A stretch of 64,000 bases of DNA, taken from the NCBI RefSeq assembly GCF_900188385.1, contig NZ_FZOI01000013.1, positions 1 to 64,000 of the forward strand, given 5' to 3'. Origin of the DNA: Azospirillum sp. RU38E (GTDB lineage Bacteria > Pseudomonadota > Alphaproteobacteria > Azospirillales > Azospirillaceae). Shown piece after piece: positions 22,913-30,483 of the stretch; the first letter of the stretch is position 1; each line of letters begins with the position of its first letter. A program made the translations under genes and the position numbers. Below the pieces are notes generated by a model. It was not told where the DNA came from. It ran no database searches and worked only from the letters and a program-made list of their open reading frames with translations.

Positions 22913-23071
22913 ATGGCAGTCAAGACCAAGACCCCGGCGGTGGCGCCAGCCGCCGAGGCACCGCCGCCCGCAGCCGACGCGCTGCTGGCGGGTGACGAAC
23001 TTTTCAAGGCCGGTCACGGGGGCAGTTACACGCTGCTGCCGGATGGCCGTCGCGTCCTGTCCAAGGAGTAA
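22913..23071 (+). CDS. small phage protein (52 aa) upstream of tail tube
   Basis: A short gene with ATG at 22913 after CCGGAGATTTGCC and stop at 23069-23071; the next gene starts 6 bp later. The product has an Ala/Pro-rich N-terminal half (MAVKTKTPAVAPAAEAPPP) and a C-terminal motif ELFKAGHGGSYTLLPDG. Small proteins with a final 'G.Y.l...G.r..' strand are frequent beside siphophage tube genes. The ribosome site of the tube gene (CCAAGGAG) lies in its last codons. Confidence 0.6.
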   Translation: MAVKTKTPAVAPAAEAPPPAADALLAGDELFKAGHGGSYTLLPDGRRVLSKE

Positions 23072-23077
23072 TCGCAG

Positions 23078-24022
23078 ATGCCCATCCTTTATGATCGCGC
23101 CCTTGCCGCGTTCAAGATTGAAACCACGCCGGGTGTTGATGCCAACCCCACCGATGCCGACCTGTTGCTGGTTGATGATCCGCAGTTCAGCGCCGACATC
23201 ACCTTCATCGAACGGCCGATGTCGTCGCTGGACCTGTCGAACTTCAAGAAGCGTCCGGGCCGCAAGCTGGCCAAGGTGACCTTCAAGCATGAAGCGCGCG
23301 GCAATGGCGCCACCGCCTTTGCCAATACGGTGCCGATGCTGGGCCGCCTGCTGCGTGCCTGCGGCATGGCGGAAACCATCGTCAACACCCCGCGCCGCAT
23401 CGAATATACCCCCGCCACCGTCAACCAGACGACGGCGACCCTGTATGTCTATTATGACGGCCTGCTGCACAAGCTGACGGGCTGTCAGGGTGACTGGTCG
23501 TTCGAAGGCACGGCGGGTGGCCTGGGCCATTTCACCTTTACCTTCACCGGTAATTATGCCGATCCGACGCCGGCCGCCTTCCCCACGGTTTCCCCGTCTG
23601 AACAGTCGATCGATCCGCCGATCATCGAAAATGCCGGTTTCAGCGTGGCGGGCAATACCGGGCTGGTGATCAGCAAGTTCAGCCTGGCCATGGCCAACAC
23701 GGTTGCCCAGCGCGACAATGTGAATGCGGCGGCTGGTTTCCAGGGCCTGTTCATCTCTGCCCGTGCGCCGACCATGGGCTTTGACCCGGAAATGGTGCTG
23801 GAAGCCACGCACCCGTTCTGGGCCAGCATGTCCGGCGGCACCGAAGTGGCCATGACGGCGCTGATCAATGGCGGTGCGGGCAATTCCGTGCAGTTCGATG
23901 CCCCGAAGGTGCAGTACACCGCCCTGGGTTACCAGAACCGCAACACCATCCGCGCCTATCAGGTCAGCTGCGTGTTGAACCGCAACACCGGCAATGACGA
24001 ACTGAAAATCACCCTGAAGTGA
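23078..24022 (+). CDS. phage major tail tube protein
   Basis: A 314-residue protein: MPILYDRALAAFKIETTPG, VDANPTDADLLLVDDPQF, then MSSLDLSNFKKRPGRKLAKV with TFKHEARGNGA, PMLGRLLRACGMAETI and the strand block GCQGDWSFEGTAGGLGHFTF. This is the layout of siphophage tube subunits (TTP fold) that stack in rings around the tape measure; the 'P.lg.llra.G' motif is characteristic. The length is typical. It is followed by a hairpin without a T-tract that may tune expression of the downstream genes. Confidence 0.8.
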   Translation: MPILYDRALAAFKIETTPGVDANPTDADLLLVDDPQFSADITFIERPMSSLDLSNFKKRPGRKLAKVTFKHEARGNGATAFANTVPMLGRLLRACGMAETIVNTPRRIEYTPATVNQTTATLYVYYDGLLHKLTGCQGDWSFEGTAGGLGHFTFTFTGNYADPTPAAFPTVSPSEQSIDPPIIENAGFSVAGNTGLVISKFSLAMANTVAQRDNVNAAAGFQGLFISARAPTMGFDPEMVLEATHPFWASMSGGTEVAMTALINGGAGNSVQFDAPKVQYTALGYQNRNTIRAYQVSCVLNRNTGNDELKITLK

Positions 24023-24057
24023 TACCAGGCCGCCGAGGGTTTGACCCTTGGCAACCG

Positions 24058-24097
24058 CCCACGCTGGCGGGGCTGATTGCAGCCCCACCAGCGTGGG
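24058..24097 (+). terminator. hairpin after tail tube gene (attenuator-like)
   Basis: CCCACGCTGG plus GGGGCTG pair with CAGCCCC plus CCAGCGTGGG around ATTG. There is no T-tract. It would partly stop or process the mRNA, giving more tube than tape measure. Confidence 0.5.
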
Positions 24098-24128
24098 CCA
24101 GCAGCAAAGGGACCGGCAGGGGGGCACA

Positions 24129-24326
24129 ATGGCGGGCATCCAGATCAAGGTTTACCTCGTCGAGGCGCCCGCCCCGACCCCTGCTCCTGAAGCAACGGCC
24201 GGCGAGCCCGCGGCCGGTGAATGCCGCCAGGTGGTTGGCGTGAAACTGTCGCAAGGCAGCGCCAACCGGCTGGCCGATCAGCATCCGGGCGCCGTGGTCA
24301 CCCGGATGCTGGCCGACAAGGCCTGA
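24129..24326 (+). CDS. small tail-module protein (65 aa)
   Basis: ATG at 24129 after GGCAGGGGGGCACA. The product MAGIQIKVYLVEAPAPTPAP, then GECRQVVGVKLSQGSANRLA and AVVTRMLADKA, has an N-terminal strand, a Pro/Ala/Glu-rich loop and a helical end. I know no family. It lies between tube and chaperone genes and is not present in the lambda order, so it may be a tube accessory. Confidence 0.5.
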   Translation: MAGIQIKVYLVEAPAPTPAPEATAGEPAAGECRQVVGVKLSQGSANRLADQHPGAVVTRMLADKA

Positions 24327-24377
24327 AACCACCCACCCACACAGACCCCCACCGTCGACAGCAGAAAAGGCAGAACG

Positions 24378-24845
24378 ATGGCCATTACCGCATTACGCAT
24401 GGACAGCACCCGGATCCATGAATCCGACAGCGACCCCGACAAGGGCACGCCGGCGGCCACCCGCTTTGTGCTGGGCGTCATCCCGGCGCGCATTCTGGCG
24501 CGCATCAATGACAAGGCGACCCGGTTCGAAGGAATGCCCGGCGGCGGCCAGCTGAAGATGGATTTCAGCGCCCATGCCACCTGCCTGGAAATGCTGCGCT
24601 GGGGCCTGAAGGGCTGGGAAAACCTGCTGGATGCCGGCACGGGCCAGCCGCTGGCCTTTGAAACCCGCGAGGAGCTGGACGGCAATATCCGCACCAAAGT
24701 GCCCACCGATGCCTGCCTGACGGCCGTGCCCGGTGACCTGCGGATGGAACTGGCCAATGCCATCCGCGATTTCAACACGGTGACAAGGACCGACCAGGTC
24801 TCTCCGTCGGGTGGTGCTGGCGATCAGCCTGCTACCGCAGCGTGA
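24378..24845 (+). CDS. tail assembly chaperone, G-like
   Basis: A 155-residue protein (MAITALRMDSTRIHESDSDP, FVLGVIPARILARINDKATR, LEMLRWGLKGWENLLDAG) located between tube and tape measure, where siphophages encode the tail assembly chaperone that coats the tape measure. It overlaps the next frame by 35 bp, as lambda G overlaps T. The ribosome site is weak (AAAGGCAGAACG). The identity rests on position, length and the overlap, not on strong residue similarity. Confidence 0.5.
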   Translation: MAITALRMDSTRIHESDSDPDKGTPAATRFVLGVIPARILARINDKATRFEGMPGGGQLKMDFSAHATCLEMLRWGLKGWENLLDAGTGQPLAFETREELDGNIRTKVPTDACLTAVPGDLRMELANAIRDFNTVTRTDQVSPSGGAGDQPATAA

Positions 24846-25137
24846 CTGCGCCACCTGCACCGATCTGCGGAAGGCGCAATGGGGTTGCGCTGCTGATGCG
24901 CTGATCCCGATAAAGTTTGATGGCGAGGAAGCGCGGCGCTGCCCAAAGCGCCCGCTTCTGGACCAGCCGGAGGCCCTGGCGGCGGTATTCACAGCCTATC
25001 GCTGGTTCACCAAAGGCCACCTTATCGAGAGCGGAAGCTGGATCGACCAGCCCGCTGTGTATTGCGATCTGATGCAGATAATTGACATGGCCCAGGCCGA
25101 TGCCGAAGCCGAGATGACGACAAGAAGGGGCGGCTGA
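24811..25137 (+). CDS. tail assembly chaperone, T-like, with Cys cluster
   Basis: A frame of 108 residues from a GTG at 24811 with no clear ribosome site, shifted +1 (or -2) relative to the preceding gene. The product has RDCATCTDLRKAQWGC, a Cys-x2-Cys...Cys group that may bind metal, then EALAAVFTAYRWFTKGHL and IIDMAQADAEAEMTTRR. Its stop overlaps the tape measure start (ATGA). In most siphophages the second chaperone frame is reached by ribosomal slippage (-1, or -2 in Mu). Here either slippage or reinitiation is possible. It is probably produced only in small amounts. Confidence 0.5.
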   Translation: MVLAISLLPQRDCATCTDLRKAQWGCAADALIPIKFDGEEARRCPKRPLLDQPEALAAVFTAYRWFTKGHLIESGSWIDQPAVYCDLMQIIDMAQADAEAEMTTRRGG

Positions 25138-27890
25138 TGAGCACGAGCAATGCCGGGCAGGCTTTCACCCAGCAGTTCATGGATGATACCGTCGCCGCCC
25201 TGAAGGCCATTGGCCAGCAGCTGGAAAAAATGGGCAAACAGGCCGACGGCGCCGACGACAAGGTCAAAGGCCTAGCCGCCACCATAAAGATTGCCGAGAA
25301 GGGGTTGCAGGCCTTTTCCAGCGCCGTGGCCAAGCTGGACCTGCGCGGCATGGTCAAGAACGTGCTGGATACCAGCGTCAGCTTCGAGCGGATGCAGAAA
25401 TCCCTGTCACCGGTCATCTGGTCCACAGCCCTGGCCAGTGATGAGTTCACCCGGCTGAAAAAATTTGCCGCTGACTCGTCATTCACCGTGGATGACGTGA
25501 CGAAAAGCTTCGTCAAGCTGAAATCCAGCGGGCTGGATGCCGGTGCCAACAGCCTGAAAATCTATGGCGACACCGCTGCCGCCATGGGCACGACCCTGGA
25601 AAAATATGTCGGCGCCGTCGCTGATGCCGCCAAATCCAACTTTGACGGATTAAAGGATTTCGGCATCAAGGCCACCCAACAGGGCGACAAGGTCACCCTG
25701 AGCTATAATGGCATATCCACCACGGTGGCGAACAACAGCAAGGCGGTGGTGGCCGCCCTGCAGAATATCGGGCAGACCAATTTTGCCGGTGGCATAGGGC
25801 AACAGACACAGACCCTGGATGGTGCCCTGAAACGGCTGGGCACCAATGTAGCAATCTTCCTGGACAAGATTGGCGGCGCCGGACTGGCTGACGCCGTCAG
25901 CAATCTGGCCAACTGGTTCTCTGACACAGCGGGCAGTTCCGACGTTCTGGCCGAAAGCCTGGGTTATCTGCTGACGCAAGCGACCGAGCTGGCCCATGAA
26001 GGCCTGCAAGTGATCGCCGAGCATCTTCCTGTGGTGCTGGGCGGCCTTACCGCCCTGTTTGGCGCACAGGTTCTGACCGGCTTCGCCAATTTGGTCAGCG
26101 GTATTCGTCTGGCCACAGGTGTCATGGGCACCTTCAATGCCATCGCTGCCGCCAACCCGATCGGTTTGGTAATCGGCGCCATCGGTCTGGTGGCCGGCGC
26201 CTATCTTACCTATCGTATGGAGGTGGGTGAGGCGGAAAAGTCCGAAAAGGCGTTGAAAGAGGCGCAAGACCTTGTCGCCAACACCTATGACCCCCTCACC
26301 GGCACGCTGAAGGGTGTCACGCAGGCGAAAAAGGATCTGGCTGCCGCGACCATGCGCGCCGCGCTGGCCGAGCGCGAGCAGGCCTATGCCGCCAAATATA
26401 ATGACAGCATTCAAGCCCAGCGCGAGATGGAGTCTCTGGAGGGGAAAGCCGGAAAGCAATGGGCGGCGGGCTTCCGGGCCCAGGTGGAAGCCCAGAAGAA
26501 CAACCCGAAGCCCACAATCTCCAACATCCCCACCGCCAGAATGGGCGAAGGTGTCGATACGGTGCATGGCGCCCAGGCGCGCTATGCCACGCTGGCCATC
26601 CGCAATGTCGCCGCCGGGCGGGGCATGGATAAGGAGATGGCTGAAATCTCCAACCTGCGCGGCCACATCGCCATGCTGGAAGGTGCCAAGCCGGGCATTA
26701 CGCCACCTGCGGAAAACAAGGCGGGTAACAAGCCCAAATCGGGCCCGCAGACGGCCAAACCGTCGGCTGATGATCAGGCATTGAAAGACGCGCAGGCCAT
26801 CCTGAAAAAGGCGCAGGATGATCTGGACGCCGCCAGCCTGAACAATCTGACCGATGCCGAAAAGGCAGTTGAGCCGTTCCTGCGGACCCTGCTGGCGCTG
26901 GAAACAAGTCTGAATGCGCTGCCGGCCGGATCGAAGGAATTCCAGGCCAATCTGGAATTGCAGACCCGCTATATTGACGCCAAGGACAAGGCCTATGCCA
27001 AGGCCCAAACCGCCGTCAACAAGGAAGGCGACACGGTGCTGCGCCAGGGCAGTGACCTGGATGAGCAGACACACGCCATGAAGGAGGGCCGCAAGGCCCT
27101 GGAAGAATATACCAAGAAGAAAAAACAGGATGCCGAGCTGGACAAATTCCGGCTGGAGCTTCAGGCCGCCTGGGACAAGGGTTACCGCCAGGAAGGCAAA
27201 ACCCTGGAAGACATCATCGAGGACTTCAAGAAAAAGCGCCAGGCCTTTGAAGAGACAACGGCGGCCTATGAAAATTCCCAGAAGGTTCTCTCCACCTTCG
27301 AAGGTATTTTCCAAAATGGCATGAACAGCGTCGGTGATACGCTGGTCAATTCCCTGATGAAGGGGGAAAACGCCTTGCAGGGCCTGAAGAATGTGGCGCT
27401 CAGCGTGTTCGACTCCATCGTCAAGGCGGCCATGCAAATGGCCATCATCAACCCGCTGCTGAACGCGATGGGGCTGAATGGCGGCACCCTGCTGCCCACC
27501 CTGTTCGCGGCCAATGGCGCCGCGTTTGACGGGGGCACGCCGGTCACCGCCTTTGCCAGCGGCGGCGTGGTGGGCGGCCCGACCTATTTCCCGATGAAGG
27601 GCGGGGTCGGCCTGATGGGCGAGGCGGGGCCGGAAGCCATCATGCCGCTGCGCCGCCTGGCCAATGGCCGCCTGGGCGTGGAAACCACCCGCCATGGCGG
27701 CGCCGGCGGTGGTGGCGGCATGGTGGTGAACATGCCGATCACCGTGCAGGGCAGCAGCGGCAACCGCACCGATGATGAAGCCTATGCCCGCATGGTGGGC
27801 AAATCCGTCCGCGATGCGGTGGATGCCCGTTTCTATGACCTGGTCACCAAGGAGTCCCGCTACGGGGGCACCTTCAACCGCGCATTCTGA
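25137..27890 (+). CDS. phage tail tape measure protein
   Basis: A 917-residue protein. The N-terminal third is helical and Ala/Lys-rich (FMDDTVAALKAIGQQLEKMG, FERMQKSLSPVIWSTALASD), as in tape measure proteins. A hydrophobic block (about residues 295-365: VVLGGLTALFGAQVLTGFAN, NPIGLVIGAIGLVAGAYLTY) could reach the membrane. Coiled-coil segments lie at about 545-720, and the C-terminus has ASGGVVGGPTYFPMKG and GLMGEAGPEAIMPLRRLANG, the classic end of lambda H-type proteins. The tape measure sets tail length; with about 0.15 nm per residue known for the family, a tail near 130-140 nm would follow. No lysozyme or peptidase motif was seen. Confidence 0.9.
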   Translation: MSTSNAGQAFTQQFMDDTVAALKAIGQQLEKMGKQADGADDKVKGLAATIKIAEKGLQAFSSAVAKLDLRGMVKNVLDTSVSFERMQKSLSPVIWSTALASDEFTRLKKFAADSSFTVDDVTKSFVKLKSSGLDAGANSLKIYGDTAAAMGTTLEKYVGAVADAAKSNFDGLKDFGIKATQQGDKVTLSYNGISTTVANNSKAVVAALQNIGQTNFAGGIGQQTQTLDGALKRLGTNVAIFLDKIGGAGLADAVSNLANWFSDTAGSSDVLAESLGYLLTQATELAHEGLQVIAEHLPVVLGGLTALFGAQVLTGFANLVSGIRLATGVMGTFNAIAAANPIGLVIGAIGLVAGAYLTYRMEVGEAEKSEKALKEAQDLVANTYDPLTGTLKGVTQAKKDLAAATMRAALAEREQAYAAKYNDSIQAQREMESLEGKAGKQWAAGFRAQVEAQKNNPKPTISNIPTARMGEGVDTVHGAQARYATLAIRNVAAGRGMDKEMAEISNLRGHIAMLEGAKPGITPPAENKAGNKPKSGPQTAKPSADDQALKDAQAILKKAQDDLDAASLNNLTDAEKAVEPFLRTLLALETSLNALPAGSKEFQANLELQTRYIDAKDKAYAKAQTAVNKEGDTVLRQGSDLDEQTHAMKEGRKALEEYTKKKKQDAELDKFRLELQAAWDKGYRQEGKTLEDIIEDFKKKRQAFEETTAAYENSQKVLSTFEGIFQNGMNSVGDTLVNSLMKGENALQGLKNVALSVFDSIVKAAMQMAIINPLLNAMGLNGGTLLPTLFAANGAAFDGGTPVTAFASGGVVGGPTYFPMKGGVGLMGEAGPEAIMPLRRLANGRLGVETTRHGGAGGGGGMVVNMPITVQGSSGNRTDDEAYARMVGKSVRDAVDARFYDLVTKESRYGGTFNRAF

Positions 27891-27899
27891 GGCAGACCC

Positions 27900-28244
27900 A
27901 TGACCGTCTTCGCGCCGCCCCAGCCGCCCAATGTCGGCTTTTCTGTCGAAAACACCATCCGCCTGTCGGTGGCGCAGTTCGGTGACGGCTATAGCCAGCG
28001 CATCGCCGACGGCATCAACAACCTTCAGCAAAGCACCAGCCTTTCCTGGAGCGCGCTGACGGCCGTGGAGGCCGACGCCATCGAGGGCTTCTTCAAGGCC
28101 CGCAGCGATGGCAGCGCCTTCACCTATACCCTGCCCGGCACCACAGGGGCCGTGCGCTGGATGATCGCGCAATGGACGCGCACGCTGGAAACGCCCGGCC
28201 TGTGGAACATCAATGCCAGCCTGACCAAGGTGTTCGACCTATGA
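27900..28244 (+). CDS. minor tail protein, gpM-like
   Basis: A 114-residue protein: VGFSVENTIRLSVAQFGDGY, QRIADGINNLQQSTSLSW, FFKARSDGSAFTYTLPG and LWNINASLTKVFDL. This matches lambda M-type minor tail proteins (distal tail group) in length, motif 'FGDGY.qr...G.n' and position right after the tape measure. It forms part of the tail tip. Its stop overlaps the next start (ATGA). Confidence 0.82.
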   Translation: MTVFAPPQPPNVGFSVENTIRLSVAQFGDGYSQRIADGINNLQQSTSLSWSALTAVEADAIEGFFKARSDGSAFTYTLPGTTGAVRWMIAQWTRTLETPGLWNINASLTKVFDL

Positions 28245-29017
28245 CCGACCAGACCCACGCCACCGACCCGTACCATGACAAGCAGCCGCGCCATCAGGTG
28301 CCGCCCGCCCTGCGCGCCGACAGCCAGCGGCTGACCCCCGGTCGCCGCGTCCACCTGTATGAATTGGATATGGGCGTCTTCGGGCTGGGCGTGGAACGGT
28401 TCTGCGCCGACAGCGAGGAAACCGCCCCCGTCAAATTCCGGGGATATGAATTCCCGCCGGTGGCGATCCAGGCATCGGGTTTTGAATATTCCGGCCAGGG
28501 ATCGGTGCCAACCCCGCGCCTGACGGTTTCCCTGATCAACACCGTCTTCAATGCGCTGGTGAATGATTATGATGATCTGATCGGCGCCCGGCTGACCCGC
28601 CTGCGCACCTTTGCCCATTTTCTGGATGGCGGGGCGCAGGCCGACCCCCATGCTGTGCTGATGCCCGACATTTATTATGTCGAACGCAAGGTGGTATCCG
28701 ATGGCGTGACCATCGAATGGGAATTGTCGCCCAGCGTCAGCTATCAAAGCCGGATGCTGCCGGCGCGCCAGGTGTTCCGCGATACCTGCACCCACACATA
28801 CCGCCGCTGGGACGCCCAGGCCGGCAGCTTTGATAACAGCAAGGCGAGCTGCCCCTATGCCGGCAACAAATATTTCACCTATGACGGCACGCCCACCAGC
28901 AACCCGGCCGAAGACCGGCCCAGCAAACAATTGACCACCTGCTGCAAGCGGCGGTTCGGTGATGACGCCGTGCTGCCCACCCGCGCCTTCCCCGGCGTGG
29001 CCCGCATTAAGGCGTGA
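28241..29017 (+). CDS. minor tail protein, gpL-like with four Cys
   Basis: The start at 28241 overlaps the previous stop; the frame is open further upstream without a site. The 258-residue product corresponds to lambda gpL: N-terminal strands (GRRVHLYELDMGVFGLGVER, YEFPPVAIQASGFEYSGQG), then a C-terminal zone with four Cys (about 183, 203, 233, 234: DTCTHTYRRWD, ASCPYAGNKYF, TTCCKRRFG). In lambda such Cys hold an iron-sulphur cluster at the tail tip (established for the family). Spacing is close to that pattern, though two Cys are adjacent here. Confidence 0.82.
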   Translation: MTDQTHATDPYHDKQPRHQVPPALRADSQRLTPGRRVHLYELDMGVFGLGVERFCADSEETAPVKFRGYEFPPVAIQASGFEYSGQGSVPTPRLTVSLINTVFNALVNDYDDLIGARLTRLRTFAHFLDGGAQADPHAVLMPDIYYVERKVVSDGVTIEWELSPSVSYQSRMLPARQVFRDTCTHTYRRWDAQAGSFDNSKASCPYAGNKYFTYDGTPTSNPAEDRPSKQLTTCCKRRFGDDAVLPTRAFPGVARIKA

Positions 29018-29033
29018 CCACCCCGGCGTGTTC

Positions 29034-29043
29034 GTATAACATA
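29034..29043 (+). promoter_or_regulatory. TATAA-type -10 box (GTATAACATA)
   Basis: In the 45-bp gap before the K-like gene, the only gap in the tail-tip operon. Confidence 0.35.
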
Positions 29044-29062
29044 CGGCGCACAGGAGGCCCGT

Positions 29063-29776
29063 ATGTTTGACCCGTGCACGCTCGCCCGCGCCGAGATCGA
29101 CCGTTTCAACGCCCATGTGCTGGCCTGTTATCCCCAGGAAGCCTGCGGCATCATCACCGGCGGCAGCTTTGTGCCGGTGCCCAATATCCACCCGGAACCG
29201 GAAGATCAATTCGCCATGGCCCCCGCAGACCAGCTGCGGCATGGGCCGGTGGAAGCGGTTGTCCACAGCCATATTGCTGGCCGGCACCACCCGGTGCCCA
29301 GCGCCCAGGACATGCGCCAGCAAATGGCCAGCGCCGTGCCCTGGGGCCTGGTCAGCACCGATGGCGAACAGGTTTCATCGCTGCTCTGGTGGGGGGATTT
29401 CCGGCTGGATGAACCGCTGATCGGGGCTGAATTCATCCACGGGGTGCAGGATTGTTACAGCGCCATCCGCAAATGGTACTGGCAGGAACGGCGCATCCGG
29501 CTGCCGGATTTCCCGCGCGACCATGAATGGTGGGCAGATGGCGGCAACCTGTACGAGACCGGCTTCCCGCAAGCCGGCTTTGTGGAGGTGCCGTTGCAGG
29601 ATCTGGCGCATGGCGATGTGGTGCTGGGCCAGGTGCGGGCGCCCTGTTTGAACCATGGCGGGATCTATCTGGAGGGCGGGTTGATCTTTCACCACCTTCA
29701 GGAACGGCTGTCCCGCCGGGAATCGATCTATCCCTGGATGCGCTATGTGAAAAAGGCCTTGAGGTACGCAGGATGA
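29063..29776 (+). CDS. tail assembly protein K-like (JAB peptidase + NlpC/P60)
   Basis: A 237-residue protein with strong ribosome site CAGGAGGCCC. The N-terminal half is a JAB/MPN domain: CYPQEACGI with the acidic residue, VVHSHIAGRHH (His about 67-69) and SAQDMRQQ supplying the Asp, as in lambda K. The C-terminal half is NlpC/P60-like: GVQDCYSAIRKWYW (Cys about 131) and LNHGGIYLEGG (His about 198). K proteins process tail-tip proteins and cut peptidoglycan during infection. The catalytic residues look intact. It is the only peptidoglycan hydrolase visible in the element. Confidence 0.9.
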   Translation: MFDPCTLARAEIDRFNAHVLACYPQEACGIITGGSFVPVPNIHPEPEDQFAMAPADQLRHGPVEAVVHSHIAGRHHPVPSAQDMRQQMASAVPWGLVSTDGEQVSSLLWWGDFRLDEPLIGAEFIHGVQDCYSAIRKWYWQERRIRLPDFPRDHEWWADGGNLYETGFPQAGFVEVPLQDLAHGDVVLGQVRAPCLNHGGIYLEGGLIFHHLQERLSRRESIYPWMRYVKKALRYAG

Positions 29777-30483
29777 AAACGGTCATTCTTCACGGGGCGC
29801 TGGCAGACAGCTATGGCGGCCCCTTCACCCTGGATATCCACACGCCGCTGGAAGCCTTCCGCGCGCTGGGGGCCAACCTGCCCGGCTTCTGGCCGACGGT
29901 GCGCGATGGCGCCTATCAGATTGTTGCCGGCGATATGGATACCGGCTTGGAAGTGGACAGCGAACTGCTGGGGCTGGGGCTGGGCCGGTGCAATGAACTG
30001 CACATCGTGCCGGCGCTGGCCGGCGGCGGCCGGGGCGCCGGCAAGGTCATTCTGGGCGTGGCGCTGATCGCCGCCGCCTGGTGGGCGGCCCCCGCCATCA
30101 TGACCGGCGGCACGGCCGCCATGGTGGGCGGCGAGGCCACCATGGTCGGGGTGACCACCGCCACCAGTTGGGGTTCCACCGCCCTTCTGGGTATCAGCTA
30201 TGGCCAGATTGCCGTGATGGGCGGCATGATGGCCCTGGGCGGGGTGTCGCAGATGCTGGCGCCGACCCCCAAGGTTGCCCAGGCGCGCGACCGCAACGAA
30301 AGCTTTCTGTTCAACGGGCCGGGCAATGTCTCGACCCAGGGTGGTGCCGTTCCCCTGGTCTATGGCGAATTCATCACCGACAGCACCGTCGTTTCCCAGG
30401 GGATCGACAGTGAAAGCATCCGCACCTTTGACAGTGACATCGTTCTGCCGGGTGACGGCTGGAACGGTTACGACGCCCGTTGA
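29773..30483 (+). CDS. tail assembly protein I-like
   Basis: Overlaps K by 4 bp. The 236-residue product has an N-terminal ubiquitin-like part (VILHGALADSYGGPFTLDIH, EAFRALGANLPGFW, YQIVAGDMDTGLEVD), then a hydrophobic Ala/Gly-rich segment (about 91-165: VILGVALIAAAWWAAPAIMT) with several membrane-compatible stretches. The C-terminal end contains SFLFNGPGNVSTQGGAVPLV and YGEFITDSTVVSQGI, which is typical of lambda I. I proteins assist tail-tip assembly. Length is normal. Confidence 0.85.
   Translation: MKTVILHGALADSYGGPFTLDIHTPLEAFRALGANLPGFWPTVRDGAYQIVAGDMDTGLEVDSELLGLGLGRCNELHIVPALAGGGRGAGKVILGVALIAAAWWAAPAIMTGGTAAMVGGEATMVGVTTATSWGSTALLGISYGQIAVMGGMMALGGVSQMLAPTPKVAQARDRNESFLFNGPGNVSTQGGAVPLVYGEFITDSTVVSQGIDSESIRTFDSDIVLPGDGWNGYDAR

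Noticed and set aside
22177-23279. long repeat-type frames on both strands across the array
   Set aside because: Same cause as at 12.1 kb: the 108-bp period keeps frames open on both strands.
25650-28172. 840-codon open frame on the minus strand
   Set aside because: It is antisense to the tape measure and gpM-like genes, lacks a ribosome site and has the composition of a GC-rich shadow frame.
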